Numbered from the stretch's first letter, positions 8,755-18,490 are shown. The stretch: 58,400 bases of DNA from Bacteroidales bacterium (GCA_024401335.1 JAKSLH010000018.1:1-58400), one strand, 5' to 3'. Notes: generated by a model from the letters alone, not told the origin. Program-made: numbers and translations.

Positions 8755-9670
8755 AAGAGACTTCATAAAGCGCCTCGGAGCCCTAGCGCTCACCGCCATG
8801 GCAGAGCCTACGGCTATGGCCAGCAAAGCAGCTGAGAGCACACCAGTCAAGCGCCGACTTACCATATTGCACACCAACGATGTACACTCGCATATCGACC
8901 CTTTCCCTGCCGACGATCCTCGCTACCCTAACCTAGGTGGCTACTCACGCCGACATGCCTATATTAATAAGGTACGCAACGAAGGCAATGAGGTGCTGGT
9001 GTTCGAAAGCGGTGACATATTCCAAGGTACACCATACTTCAACTTCTATGGTGGCAAGCTCGAGATATCGCTGATGAATAAGATGGGCGTCGATGCAGTG
9101 ACAATAGGCAACCACGAATTCGACAACGGCCTCGAACGCCTGTGCGACAGAATGACAGAAGCCAACTTCCCGTTCATCAACAGCAACTACACGTTCACCC
9201 ATGAAAGAGCCAAGCAGCTTGTCAAGCCATACAAGATATTCGAGAAGTGCGGCATCAAGGTCGGAGTGCTCGGACTAGGAGTCGAGACCAAGGGACTCAT
9301 CACAGACGCTAACCTCATGGGCACCACCTACAACGACCCTATCGTTGCAGCGCAGCAGACAGCCGACCACCTCCGCGCCGAAGGATGTCAACTCGTCATA
9401 GCGCTAACACACATAGGCTATCAGATGCCTAACCAGGTGGACGACTGCGACTTAGCCCGTCAGACACGTGGCATCGACATGATACTTGGCGGACATACTC
9501 ACACCTTCCTCTCGGAGCCAGACTATATCAAAAATCTCGACGGCAAGAAGGTTCTTGTAAACCAGGTTGGCTATTGCGGCATCAATGTCGGACGTATCGA
9601 TATCGACATCGAAGGCGACGATGAGAAACTTGTCGCTCTCGCATCTTCACAACCTGTTCTGATGACTTAA
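8747..9670 (+). CDS. 5'-nucleotidase N-terminal metallophosphatase domain, Tat-like signal
   Basis: A 307-residue calcineurin-like phosphoesterase, the catalytic half of a UshA-like 5'-nucleotidase. It starts MNRRDFIKRLGALALTAMA, a twin-arginine-type signal. Metal-binding motifs appear in order: LHTNDVHSH (about 42-50), ESGDIFQG, GNHEFDNG, ALTHIG and GGHTHTF. It ends where the single-chain enzyme would continue into the C-terminal domain, which is encoded just upstream with an 8-bp overlap. The pair is a split version of one enzyme in reversed domain order. It probably hydrolyses extracellular nucleotides for salvage. Confidence 0.92.
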   Translation: MNRRDFIKRLGALALTAMAEPTAMASKAAESTPVKRRLTILHTNDVHSHIDPFPADDPRYPNLGGYSRRHAYINKVRNEGNEVLVFESGDIFQGTPYFNFYGGKLEISLMNKMGVDAVTIGNHEFDNGLERLCDRMTEANFPFINSNYTFTHERAKQLVKPYKIFEKCGIKVGVLGLGVETKGLITDANLMGTTYNDPIVAAQQTADHLRAEGCQLVIALTHIGYQMPNQVDDCDLARQTRGIDMILGGHTHTFLSEPDYIKNLDGKKVLVNQVGYCGINVGRIDIDIEGDDEKLVALASSQPVLMT

Positions 9671-9781
9671 CCAAAAAACATGCCCTCCGTCATTATATTA
9701 TATAGCATATTTCAGATGTAAAAAAATATGTATAAATAGGGTCGGTCGACACATCAAATGTTAAAGACCGCAAAATCACTA

Positions 9782-9818
9782 AGCCTTCAAAAATGCAAAT
9801 TTTGAGGGCTTTTTTTTG
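9782..9818 (+). terminator. Rho-independent terminator after the 5'-nucleotidase genes
   Basis: Stem AGCCTTCAAAA (9782-9792) with TTTTGAGGGCT (9800-9810), one G-T pair, followed by eight T. Before it, CGGTC and GACCG (about 9744-9771) could form another short stem. The region up to 9960 otherwise shows no gene. Confidence 0.8.
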
Positions 9819-9960
9819 ACATTTTATTTTAGTATTTATAGTACACTGATTGACTGAATAATAGCACGTTACTAACAGAGTTGTTAATAAAAAACGTTTT
9901 GCACTTGGAGGGCAAAATGCTAATTTAGCGGTACCGAAAAATACTAGAAAACCCTAAGCT

Positions 9961-12171
9961 ATGATACTAACAGTCATTAAAAGAGACGGCCGAGTTGTTG
10001 GATTCAACAAAGAAAAAATCGTTGCAGCTATAAGAAGAGCAATGCTTCACACAGAAAGAGGCGAAGATGAGAGCCTTATATATAAGATAGCTGACAAGAT
10101 CGAGATCTCAGGCAAAGAGAAAATGACTGTGGAGGCCATCCAGGACTGTGTAGAGATGGAACTCATGAAGAGCCCTCGTAAGGAGGTGGCTCAACGCTAT
10201 ATTGCATACCGCAACCAGCGTAACATAGCACGTAAAGCAAAGACACGCGACATCTTCCTCGAAATCATCGAGGCAAAGAGTAACGATATCACCCGTGAGA
10301 ATGCCAATATGAACGCCGACACGCCTGCCGGCATGATGATGAAGTTCTCTTCGGAAACAACAAAGCCATTCGTCGATGACTTCCTTCTCACCGACGACGT
10401 TCGCATGGCAGTGGAGCACAACTACATCCACATCCACGACAAGGACTACTACCCTACCAAGAGTTTGACATGCGTTCAGCATCCGCTCGACAAGATCCTC
10501 GAACACGGATTCTTTGCCGGCCACGGCGAAAGTCGCCCAGCTAAGCGCATCGAGACAGCTTCCATCCTCGGATGTATCTCTATGGAGACAGCTCAGAACG
10601 AGATGCACGGTGGACAGGCTATTCCTGCTTTCGACTTCTACCTCGCTCCTTTCGTTAGAAACAGCTACGTAGAGGAGATAAAGACACTCGAACAGCTCAC
10701 AGGCAAGGACCTTAAGCATCTCTACGATGCTCCAATCAACGACTACCTCACTGTCGACGTCACTGACATCAAGAACGACGACGAACGCTATAAACAACAC
10801 GCTATAAACAGGACTGTAGCTCGCGTTCATCAGTCGATGGAGGCATTCATACATAACATGAACACTATCCACTCACGCGGTGGTAACCAGGTGGTGTTCA
10901 GCTCTATTAACTACGGTACAGATACTTCGGCAGAAGGTCGATGCATCATACGCGAGATCCTCAAGAGTACATACGAAGGTGTAGGTAACGGCTCTACAGC
11001 TATCTTCCCTATCCAGATCTGGAAGAAGAAGAGAGGCGTAAGCTACTTGCCTGAGGACAGAAACTACGACCTTTTCGTCCTTGCCTGCAAGGTGAGCGCA
11101 CGTCGTTTCTTCCCTAACTTCCTCAACCTCGACGCTTCATTCAACCAGCACGACGAATGGAGAGCCGACGACCCTATGAGATACAACTATGAGGTGGCTA
11201 CAATGGGATGCCGTACACGTGTATTCGAAAACCGCTTCGGTCAGAAGACATCTATCGGCCGCGGTAACCTCTCGTTCACTACCATCAACATCGTTCGCAT
11301 AGCTATCGAATGCATGGGCTTCGTTGATCAGGACGAGCGCATCAAGCATTTCTTCGCACGTCTCGACGAGATACTCGACATAGCAGCTAAGCAGCTCAAC
11401 GAACGTTTCAACTTCCAGAAGACTGCCAAGGCTAAGCAGTTCCCTCTCCTCATGTCTTCATTGTGGATTGGTTCTGAAAAGCTTAAGCCAAACGATACTA
11501 TTGAAAGCGTAATCAACCAGGGTACACTTGGCATAGGTTTCATTGGTCTTGCAGAATGTCTCGTTGCTCTCATTGGCAAGCACCATGGCGAAAGCGAAGA
11601 GGCTCAGAAGCTCGGTGTGGATATCGTAAGCCATATGCGCGACAAGGCTGTAGAATACAGCGAGAAGTATCAGCACAACTATAGTATCCTCGCTACACCA
11701 GCCGAGGGCCTTAGCGGCAAGTTCACTAAGAAGGACCGCAAGAGCTTCGGTATCCTCCCTGGCATTACAGACAGAGAATACTATACTAACTCTAACCACG
11801 TACCTGTTTATTACAAGTGCTCCGCTAGCCAGAAGGCTCAGATCGAGGCTCCTTACCACGCTCTGACCGGTGGCGGACACATCTTCTATATCGAGATCGA
11901 CGGCGACGCAACTCACAACCCAGATGCTGTGATGAACTTTGTCGACCTTATCGACAAATACAACCTCGGCTATGGCTCTGTCAACCATAACCGCAACCGA
12001 TGCATGGACTGCGGCTACGAGAATGCCGACGCTAATATCGACCGCTGCCCTAAGTGCGGTAGCACAAACATCGATAAGCTTCAGCGTATCACAGGCTACC
12101 TCGTAGGTACTACTGACCGTTGGAACAGCGCTAAGCTCGCCGAGCTCCGCGACCGTGTGACACACGACTAA
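9961..12171 (+). CDS. nrdD: Anaerobic ribonucleoside-triphosphate reductase (class III)
   Basis: Reduces ribonucleotides to deoxyribonucleotides by glycyl-radical chemistry under anoxia. 736 residues. An N-terminal ATP-cone (about 1-95, VIKRDGRVVGFNKEKI) is the allosteric dATP/ATP site. The central ten-stranded barrel follows (ETASILGCISMETAQNEMHG and on). Near the C-terminus, four cysteines at 681, 684, 696 and 699 form the zinc site. RITGY places the radical glycine at about 712. All key parts are present. The activase nrdG starts 15 bp downstream, the usual operon. About 290 bp upstream hold a terminator and then a leader with no clear promoter match. Confidence 0.97.
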   Translation: MILTVIKRDGRVVGFNKEKIVAAIRRAMLHTERGEDESLIYKIADKIEISGKEKMTVEAIQDCVEMELMKSPRKEVAQRYIAYRNQRNIARKAKTRDIFLEIIEAKSNDITRENANMNADTPAGMMMKFSSETTKPFVDDFLLTDDVRMAVEHNYIHIHDKDYYPTKSLTCVQHPLDKILEHGFFAGHGESRPAKRIETASILGCISMETAQNEMHGGQAIPAFDFYLAPFVRNSYVEEIKTLEQLTGKDLKHLYDAPINDYLTVDVTDIKNDDERYKQHAINRTVARVHQSMEAFIHNMNTIHSRGGNQVVFSSINYGTDTSAEGRCIIREILKSTYEGVGNGSTAIFPIQIWKKKRGVSYLPEDRNYDLFVLACKVSARRFFPNFLNLDASFNQHDEWRADDPMRYNYEVATMGCRTRVFENRFGQKTSIGRGNLSFTTINIVRIAIECMGFVDQDERIKHFFARLDEILDIAAKQLNERFNFQKTAKAKQFPLLMSSLWIGSEKLKPNDTIESVINQGTLGIGFIGLAECLVALIGKHHGESEEAQKLGVDIVSHMRDKAVEYSEKYQHNYSILATPAEGLSGKFTKKDRKSFGILPGITDREYYTNSNHVPVYYKCSASQKAQIEAPYHALTGGGHIFYIEIDGDATHNPDAVMNFVDLIDKYNLGYGSVNHNRNRCMDCGYENADANIDRCPKCGSTNIDKLQRITGYLVGTTDRWNSAKLAELRDRVTHD

Positions 12172-12186
12172 CAGCGTATCTCACTC

Positions 12187-12714
12187 ATGCCTAAAATATC
12201 TCTGCTAAGGATAGTGGAAAGCACTAGTGTCGATGGTCCTGGCATCAGGACGTCGGTCTATTGTGCTGGTTGTGTCAACGCATGTAAGGGCTGCCACAAT
12301 CCTCAGTCATGGGCTATAGAGAACGGTGTGCGCACCGACATCGACGAGATAATCAATGCCATAAAGAAAGACGACGCTCATGGCGTGACATTTAGCGGGG
12401 GAGACCCTATGCTACAGGCCTCGTCATTTACGGAACTCGCCCGTCGCATACATAACGAACTGGGCAAGGATATATGGTGCTACACGGGCTACACTCTTGA
12501 AGAAATTCTTCATGATGAAGTAAAAAAAGGTCTTTTAGCCGAAGTCGATGTCATCGTTGATGGCCGTTTCGTGCAGGAACTGAAGGACGAAGACCTGCTC
12601 TTCCGCGGCAGCTCTAACCAGCGCATACTCGACGCCAAGAAATCACTCAAGGCAGGCAAGCCTGTCACTTTCAATTACAACCCTTATCCAGATTTTGGAC
12701 TTAAAGAACGCTAA
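12187..12714 (+). CDS. nrdG: Anaerobic ribonucleotide reductase activating protein (radical SAM)
   Basis: Generates the glycyl radical on NrdD by reductive cleavage of S-adenosylmethionine. The 175-residue size is normal for NrdG. The radical-SAM cluster motif CxxxCxxC is C29-C33-C36 within YCAGCVNACKGCHNPQ. The SAM-binding GG motif appears as TFSGGDPM. It follows nrdD by 15 bp, and its stop codon abuts the ATG of the next gene (TAA ATG), so the DedA gene is probably co-transcribed. Confidence 0.96.
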   Translation: MPKISLLRIVESTSVDGPGIRTSVYCAGCVNACKGCHNPQSWAIENGVRTDIDEIINAIKKDDAHGVTFSGGDPMLQASSFTELARRIHNELGKDIWCYTGYTLEEILHDEVKKGLLAEVDVIVDGRFVQELKDEDLLFRGSSNQRILDAKKSLKAGKPVTFNYNPYPDFGLKER

Positions 12715-13347
12715 ATGGAATCTGTAGAATTCATACAATGGTGCCTCGACCACCTCAACAACTGGACAGTAATGCTTCTGATGGCAATTGAGAGTTCATT
12801 CATTCCTTTCCCTTCTGAGATTGTCGTACCTCCTGCAGCCTACAGATGCCAAGACATAGCTGGCCTTATCGAACTCATCGTCGTGGCGACCATAGGTGCC
12901 AACATAGGCTCGCTGATCAACTATGCGCTCTCATATTTCGTCGGACGCCCTGTAATCTACAAATTCGCCAATAGCCGTCTTGGTCACATGTGCCTGCTCG
13001 ACGAGGAGAAGGTCAAGAACGCAGAAGACTATTTCGCCAAACATGGCGCTATATCTACATTCATAGGACGTCTCATACCTGCCGTTCGACAGCTTATATC
13101 TATACCTGCCGGACTGGCAAAGATGCATCTCGGCAAATTCATCCTGTTCACCACACTCGGCGCCGGCATCTGGAATGCCATTCTCGCCTCTGCAGGTTAC
13201 TATATGGCATCTATCTATCCCGAAGACCAGATGATGGCTAAAATCGAAGAATATAGTCACGAATTCAAGATAATATGCTTGGTTTTGATTATATTTGTTG
13301 TCGGCTTCTTGGCTTATAAGTTCTTCGCCAACAAAAAGAAGGCCTAA
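12715..13347 (+). CDS. DedA family inner-membrane protein
   Basis: A 210-residue polytopic membrane protein of the DedA/VTT family, thought to act as lipid (undecaprenyl phosphate or phospholipid) translocases. Hydrophobic segments lie at about 15-35, 48-75, 140-160 and 178-205. The family signature FIGRLIPAVRQLISIPAG (about 121-138) includes the conserved Arg and Gly. A charged KKKA tail is expected on the cytoplasmic side. It begins directly after the nrdG stop. The substrate cannot be assigned from sequence. Confidence 0.92.
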   Translation: MESVEFIQWCLDHLNNWTVMLLMAIESSFIPFPSEIVVPPAAYRCQDIAGLIELIVVATIGANIGSLINYALSYFVGRPVIYKFANSRLGHMCLLDEEKVKNAEDYFAKHGAISTFIGRLIPAVRQLISIPAGLAKMHLGKFILFTTLGAGIWNAILASAGYYMASIYPEDQMMAKIEEYSHEFKIICLVLIIFVVGFLAYKFFANKKKA

Positions 13348-13370
13348 TAGTTAAGTTAACTGCTCACGAC

Positions 13371-13898
13371 ATGAACAACATCACCGATCTGATTTTCCAG
13401 CGTCGCAGCATCCGTAAGTTTACGGGTGAAAAGATATCCGACACCGAAATAAAGGAACTCCAGCGTGCAGCACTCGCTGCTCCTACATCTAAGAACTGCA
13501 AGTCTTGGGAGTTCGTCTTCGTCACCGACCCTGCTTCTATCAAGGATCTATCACTCTGCAAAGAAGCTGGTGCTCAGTTCCTCGAAGGGGCTGCTCTCGC
13601 TATCGTGGTGCTCGGCAACCCAGAAAAGACCGACGTATGGGTTGAAGATGCCTCTATCGCAGCAGCCTTCATTCAGCTCCAGGCCGAAGCTCTCGGTCTC
13701 GGTTCCTGCTGGGCTCAGATCCGCGAACGTGGATTCAGCGACGGACGTAAAGCGTCTGACATCGTAAAGAACATGCTCAACGCCCCTGCCTCTCTCGAGG
13801 TGGAATGCATCATCGGCATCGGACACAAAGACCAGCAACGCTCTACTTATTCTGATGAAAAACTGCCATGGGACCAGATCCACATGGAAAAATTCTAA
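13371..13898 (+). CDS. Nitroreductase family protein
   Basis: A 175-residue FMN-dependent NAD(P)H oxidoreductase. The opening IFQRRSIRKFTGEKI is the standard FMN-phosphate-binding start (RRSIR), followed by APTSKNCKSWEFV. The C-terminal half has AFIQLQAEALGLGSCWAQI, the dimer-interface segment. The length fits the smaller nitroreductase-like group. It follows DedA by 23 bp on the same strand. The physiological substrate (nitro compounds, quinones or flavin) is not predictable. Confidence 0.93.
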   Translation: MNNITDLIFQRRSIRKFTGEKISDTEIKELQRAALAAPTSKNCKSWEFVFVTDPASIKDLSLCKEAGAQFLEGAALAIVVLGNPEKTDVWVEDASIAAAFIQLQAEALGLGSCWAQIRERGFSDGRKASDIVKNMLNAPASLEVECIIGIGHKDQQRSTYSDEKLPWDQIHMEKF

Positions 13899-13903
13899 GC
13901 ATC

Positions 13904-14941
13904 ATGCAGACTTCGGGCATAAAAAGCATCATTATGCTTGTATTGGTGTCGCTGCTGTCGTCGTGTAGCGTGACAAGCTACAGTGCATATAGCTTCGAAC
14001 AGCTCAGAGCGGCCGACTATACCCTCCCTTCTAATGTCAAGAAAATAGTCATAGCTGTCACCGATGACGCCTATACCGACGCCGACATGACCTATTATAG
14101 GGACTCTGTTACTCTGCAGTTTCCTAGTAGCCGACTGTCTTATAGCCATCACATTCCTGGCATGGTATGCAACGTCTTCAGCGAAAAGATGAACAGCAGC
14201 GACTATATGAATGCCAGCGTCTGCTCTATACCTATTCCTGCCAATCTCCCATCGGCATTGCGCGACTCCATATTAAGCGCCAACAACGCCGACGCCATGA
14301 TACTTGTCAAGAAATGCCTCTTCTCGGCCAACTATGCTATATTAGGCATGCCTACCGACTTCTCGGTAAGCGAAGAACGTGCCAACAAGCTTGTGTCTGC
14401 CATACAGGCCGACATGTCGTTTATCTTGCCTAATGGAGCTTCACGTGACTTCCAGACGATCAACGACACTATCAACTGGCAAAAGTCCTTCGACAATGAC
14501 GAGTTCCCCGATTATAAGGAGATATACTATTGCATTGCCGAACAGACGGGCCGACATGTTGCAGCTCTCCTCATCCCTACCTGGGAGAAACGTCACCGCG
14601 CTATCCTCGGCAGCAACACTAAACTGATGAAGGATGCCGTTTCTTGGACCGGCCACGACAACTGGGATAACGCTCGCAATATTTGGGCAGACGTTGTTCT
14701 TAGCGGAAAGCCAAAGGATCAGGCTCGCGCAGCTATCAACATGGGGCTCTACTACGAACGTGAAGACAATGAACTCGAGTCGGCCATGTGGTTCTCGAAG
14801 GCTCTCGATATTCTTCAGAACAATCCTAAATGCAAGAAAATGAAGAGCGAGGAGCGACTGGCTCAACGTCTCTTCGACAGGGCTATCGACAGACAACATG
14901 AGAAGGTTCGTCTGGTTAAACAAATGAACGCTACAGAATGA
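13904..14941 (+). CDS. Exported lipoprotein, DUF6340-like
   Basis: I place the start at 13904 (MQTSGIKSII), just after the nitroreductase stop. This gives about 345 residues with a lipoprotein signal ending LLSSCSV. The mature part begins with a DUF6340-like region (LPSNVKKIVIAV, then PADLPSALR-type segments). The second half is helical and TPR-like (AAINMGLYYEREDNELESAM, WFSKALDIL). The stop overlaps the next start in an ATGA arrangement, so it is coupled to the PBP4 gene. It is probably anchored in the periplasm or outer membrane. The family is common in Bacteroidales and has no known activity. The DUF number is from memory. Confidence 0.75.
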   Translation: MQTSGIKSIIMLVLVSLLSSCSVTSYSAYSFEQLRAADYTLPSNVKKIVIAVTDDAYTDADMTYYRDSVTLQFPSSRLSYSHHIPGMVCNVFSEKMNSSDYMNASVCSIPIPANLPSALRDSILSANNADAMILVKKCLFSANYAILGMPTDFSVSEERANKLVSAIQADMSFILPNGASRDFQTINDTINWQKSFDNDEFPDYKEIYYCIAEQTGRHVAALLIPTWEKRHRAILGSNTKLMKDAVSWTGHDNWDNARNIWADVVLSGKPKDQARAAINMGLYYEREDNELESAMWFSKALDILQNNPKCKKMKSEERLAQRLFDRAIDRQHEKVRLVKQMNATE

Positions 14942-16287
14942 GGCTCTTCGCTCTCTTCACCGCCCTGCTCACGGCCAACCTCTCCTGGGCTCAGCCTATA
15001 GCAACCGACTCTTTGGCTACTCAGGCGGCTATCATCATCGACTTGTCTTCTGGCAATACGCTCTATGCCTACAATGCCGACACTCGTGTCACTCCGGCAT
15101 CTCTCACTAAGCTGTTCACTACGGCAGCGGCCATCGAACTGCTCGGACCTGCTCATAAGATAACCACTTCGGTCTATCTCGACGGCAACGACATCATCGT
15201 ACGCGGGCATGCCGACCCTACAGTCAACTCACGCCATTACTCCTGGCATTCCACAGATGCTCTGGCCCAGCAGATAGCCGAAGCCCTCAAGGCTCGAGGC
15301 ATATCTTCCTTGGCCAACATACATCTCGACGCATCCTTCCTATCTGGCAGTCCACTTATCTCAAAACATCTGTGGGAAGACATAGGCAACTACTACGGAG
15401 CAACGCCTTCTGCGTTTAACATAGCAGACAACACCCAGACCATCGACCTCGCTTCGCCAGCCTCACCAGGGTTGCCTTGCTCTGTCGTAGCTATACACCC
15501 TAACATCGGCACACTTCCTAGCTGCTATGTCAAATCCTACGCCAAGCAAGCCGACAGCGTCTATGTCTATGGCAGCGGTACCGACCGCTACGTCAGCGGT
15601 TGCATGCCATGCAACAAGTCACATTTCAAGGTCAAGGCTTCGCTGCCCGACCCACATCTCTTTTTCGGACAATGCCTAGCCTCATCGCTTAAGGCATGCG
15701 GCATAACGACCAAGAAGACAGTCACGAACAACGCTGTGCCATCTTCGGCTCAGCTCATCGTCTCTTTCGCCTCTCCGTCTGTCGAGAGTATAGCCAAGAC
15801 GACGAACCACGAGAGCGACAATCTCTATGCCGAATCCCTGCTCCTCCAACTCTCTAAGGGCAACTCGTCATCGTTCGACGATGGTGTCAAGACCCTGCGC
15901 AGCTACGTCGAGGGTGTGACAGATCAGAAGGCGCTCTTTTATGACGGCTCGGGACTCTCGCCTATGAACGCCACCACACCACGCCAAGTCGTCACCCTCA
16001 TCCGCCACATGCTCTCGTCACAATATGCACAACAATATGCCAACACACTGGCCAAGGCGGGTCTCGAAGGCACTCTCAAGCGCATCGGCCGGGGAACACC
16101 TGTAGAGGGCAACGTGCGTGGCAAGAGCGGCAGCATGACAGGCGTATTGGGCTATGCAGGCACAATGACAGCAGCGTCAGGTCGTCAGCTCATATTCTGC
16201 ATCATAATAAACCATTCAGACGAGTCAAACGCCTCGATGCGACCTAAGATTGCCCATTGGCTAGAAAATTGCATATCATCATATTAA
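14938..16287 (+). CDS. dacB: D-alanyl-D-alanine carboxypeptidase/endopeptidase, PBP4 type
   Basis: A 449-residue S13-family serine DD-peptidase that trims and cleaves peptidoglycan cross-links in the periplasm. A signal peptide ends at NLSWAQ (about 19). The three penicillin-binding motifs are present in order: SLTK at 55-58 (nucleophile Ser55), SDN at 293-295 and KSG at 396-398, with DGSGLSPMN between. The long insertion between the first two motifs (about 90-270) is typical of class C PBPs. Translation is coupled to the upstream lipoprotein through ATGA. The protein appears complete. Confidence 0.95.
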   Translation: MRLFALFTALLTANLSWAQPIATDSLATQAAIIIDLSSGNTLYAYNADTRVTPASLTKLFTTAAAIELLGPAHKITTSVYLDGNDIIVRGHADPTVNSRHYSWHSTDALAQQIAEALKARGISSLANIHLDASFLSGSPLISKHLWEDIGNYYGATPSAFNIADNTQTIDLASPASPGLPCSVVAIHPNIGTLPSCYVKSYAKQADSVYVYGSGTDRYVSGCMPCNKSHFKVKASLPDPHLFFGQCLASSLKACGITTKKTVTNNAVPSSAQLIVSFASPSVESIAKTTNHESDNLYAESLLLQLSKGNSSSFDDGVKTLRSYVEGVTDQKALFYDGSGLSPMNATTPRQVVTLIRHMLSSQYAQQYANTLAKAGLEGTLKRIGRGTPVEGNVRGKSGSMTGVLGYAGTMTAASGRQLIFCIIINHSDESNASMRPKIAHWLENCISSY

Positions 16288-16296
16288 AACTTTCAT

Positions 16297-16304
16297 TACC
16301 TTTG
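16297..16304 (+). promoter_or_regulatory. TACCTTTG promoter box for yicC-gmk-nadD
   Basis: TACCTTTG matches TAnnTTTG, 41 bp upstream of the YicC start, in the short gap after PBP4. Confidence 0.6.
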
Positions 16305-16345
16305 CAGTCGATGTATTATTTATTATTTATAAAGACTGAAAGACA

Positions 16346-17221
16346 ATGATACTCTCAATGACAGGTTATGGCAAGGCCGTATGCGAATTGCCTAACAAAA
16401 AAATCACTATCGAGCTCAAATCGCTCAACAGCAAGCAGCTCGACCTCTCAACACGCATTCCTAGCATCTATCGCGAAAAAGAACTTGAAGTTCGCTCCGA
16501 CATCGCCGCCAAGATATTCCGCGGTAAGGTGGACTTCTCGCTCTTCGTCGAAAGCCAAGCTACCGACAAGGTGGCTCAGATCAACCGTGCAGCTATCGAA
16601 GCCTACTACAAGCAGCTCAAGGATATCGCCGACGAGTTCGGACAGGCTGATCGCACCGACTTCCTCCGCATCATAATGCCTCTGCCAGAGACTATCAAGG
16701 TAGAGCAGCAGCAGCTCGACGAAGAGGAATGGCAGAAGATCAATGCGACAATAGGTGAAGCCATAGACAACATCATTGCATTCCGTACACAAGAGGGCAA
16801 GTCACTCGAAGCTGACCTGCGAACACGCATCAACCTCATCGACGGCTACCTTCAGCAGGTGCCTCAGTACGAACAGGCTCGTGTTGACAAGATACGCAAC
16901 CGCATTCAGAGCCAGCTCGACGAACTCGTTGGCAAGAGCAATATCGACGAGAATCGTCTAGAGCAGGAACTCATTTTCTATATCGAGAAACTCGACATCA
17001 ACGAGGAGAAAGTGCGTTTGAAGAACCACCTCAAGTATTTCGTCGAGACAATGGAGACAGAAGACCAGCCAGGCAAGAAGCTCGGCTTCATAGCCCAGGA
17101 GATAGGTCGCGAGATCAACACACTCGGTTCCAAGGCCAATGAGGCCAACCTCCAGAAACTTGTCATCAAGATGAAGGACGAGCTCGAGAAGATCAAGGAG
17201 CAGATACTCAATGTACTCTAG
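16346..17221 (+). CDS. YicC family endoribonuclease-like protein
   Basis: A 291-residue YicC-family protein. It starts MILSMTGYGKA, the conserved opening of the family, and ends in the helical C-terminal region (EDQPGKKLGFIAQEIGREIN, then KDELEKIKEQILNVL). E. coli YicC has been described as an endoribonuclease involved in sRNA turnover. The same activity here is inference. It is the first gene of a tight yicC-gmk-nadD group, with guanylate kinase starting around its stop codon, an order common in bacteria. Confidence 0.93.
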   Translation: MILSMTGYGKAVCELPNKKITIELKSLNSKQLDLSTRIPSIYREKELEVRSDIAAKIFRGKVDFSLFVESQATDKVAQINRAAIEAYYKQLKDIADEFGQADRTDFLRIIMPLPETIKVEQQQLDEEEWQKINATIGEAIDNIIAFRTQEGKSLEADLRTRINLIDGYLQQVPQYEQARVDKIRNRIQSQLDELVGKSNIDENRLEQELIFYIEKLDINEEKVRLKNHLKYFVETMETEDQPGKKLGFIAQEIGREINTLGSKANEANLQKLVIKMKDELEKIKEQILNVL

Positions 17222-17225
17222 GCCT

Positions 17226-17786
17226 ATGGGAAAGATTCTTATTTTCTCCGCTCCATCTGGTTCGGGCAAGAGCACCCTCATCAATCATCTGATGCAGCTA
17301 GGTTTGCCACTAGGTTTTTCCATATCTGCCACCAGTCGTGCGCCACGAGGCACAGAGCAGCATGGTGTAGAGTATTACTTCCTCAGCGAAGCAGACTTCC
17401 GTGCCAAGATAGCCAACGACGAATTCGTGGAATACGAGGAGGTCTATGGAGGCAGTCTGTATGGCACGTTGCGCAGTGAGATAGACCGTATATGGTCAGA
17501 AGGCAAGACCATAGTGTTTGACATTGACGTAGCAGGAGCGCTCAACATAAAGAAGATATTTGGCCAGCAGGCCCTCAGCATATTCATCCAGCCACCATCT
17601 ATCGAGGCGTTACGCAGTCGTCTTCTTGGGCGAGGCACAGACAGTCTCGAGCGCATAGAGCAGCGTCTTGCCAAGGCGGAGAAGGAGTTAAGCTTCAGTC
17701 CGCAGTTTGACAAGATCGTCATCAACGACGACCTAGCGACAGCCAAGGCAGAAGTAGAGAAAGTAGTGCGTGAGTTCATCTTCTAA
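17226..17786 (+). CDS. gmk: Guanylate kinase
   Basis: Phosphorylates GMP to GDP. I prefer the ATG at 17226 (MGKILIFSAPSGSGKST) over the ATG at 17211, which overlaps the YicC end. This gives 186 residues, the normal size. The P-loop APSGSGKST is at about 8-16. The GMP-binding segment SRAPRGTEQHGVEYYFLS follows. The lid and C-terminal segments (RLLGRGTDS, RLAKAEKEL) fit the family. It is second in the yicC-gmk-nadD operon. Confidence 0.96.
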   Translation: MGKILIFSAPSGSGKSTLINHLMQLGLPLGFSISATSRAPRGTEQHGVEYYFLSEADFRAKIANDEFVEYEEVYGGSLYGTLRSEIDRIWSEGKTIVFDIDVAGALNIKKIFGQQALSIFIQPPSIEALRSRLLGRGTDSLERIEQRLAKAEKELSFSPQFDKIVINDDLATAKAEVEKVVREFIF

Positions 17787-17804
17787 GCCACTATCGTCAT
17801 TGCC

Positions 17805-18368
17805 ATGAACATCGGTCTATTCTTTGGTTCCTTCAACCCCATACACAACGGGCATCTCATGCTAGCCCAGTACATGGCCAACTTTGGCGGTGTAGATGAA
17901 GTATGGTTTGTTGTAAGTCCACAGAATCCGTTCAAGCAAGACATGACGTTATTGCCAGCCCAGCATCGCATAGAGATGGTCTGCAGAGCGGTAGAGCACA
18001 CGCCGCACCTCAAGGTATCCGACATAGAGCTCCATCTACCAGTGCCCTCATACACCATCAACACGTTGCGTGCCCTAGAGGCCCGTCATCCAGATGACAC
18101 GTTTACACTCATCATGGGAGGAGACAATGTCGCTGGGCTACCACGTTGGCGGGAGGCCGACCAGATAATGGCCCATCGCATACTCGTCTATCCACGTCCG
18201 GGATGTGACACGACACTTGAGGCGCCCGACATGACAGTCACCGACGCCCCTATGGTAGACATATCCTCAACCATGATACGTCGATGGGTATCACGAGGCC
18301 ATTGTATAGAGCACTATGTACCACATTCTGTAGCTCAGTATATATCAGACAACAGACTATACCTCTGA
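17805..18368 (+). CDS. nadD: Nicotinate-nucleotide adenylyltransferase
   Basis: Adenylates nicotinate mononucleotide in NAD synthesis. 187 residues. The nucleotidyltransferase motif GSFNPIHNGHL (about 8-18) and the C-terminal SSTMIRRW motif, a variant of ISSTxIR, are both present. It lies 18 bp after gmk. No terminator is obvious directly after it; the next intrinsic terminator is at 18695. Confidence 0.96.
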   Translation: MNIGLFFGSFNPIHNGHLMLAQYMANFGGVDEVWFVVSPQNPFKQDMTLLPAQHRIEMVCRAVEHTPHLKVSDIELHLPVPSYTINTLRALEARHPDDTFTLIMGGDNVAGLPRWREADQIMAHRILVYPRPGCDTTLEAPDMTVTDAPMVDISSTMIRRWVSRGHCIEHYVPHSVAQYISDNRLYL

Positions 18369-18490
18369 CAGGCGAAAAAAACTGGAGACCGAGATGAAAG
18401 AGGTAGAAGAATGAAAGAAATATTGCCAATGGCATAGCATACAAAGAGGCAATAAAAACAGATCCAGCGTAAAAGTAAAAAATCCTTAAA

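Noticed and set aside
10108-10872. Long minus-strand frame opposite nrdD (254 codons)
   Set aside because: Antisense shadow of nrdD; composition is rich in Val/Ser/Leu from reversed codons and there are no motifs.
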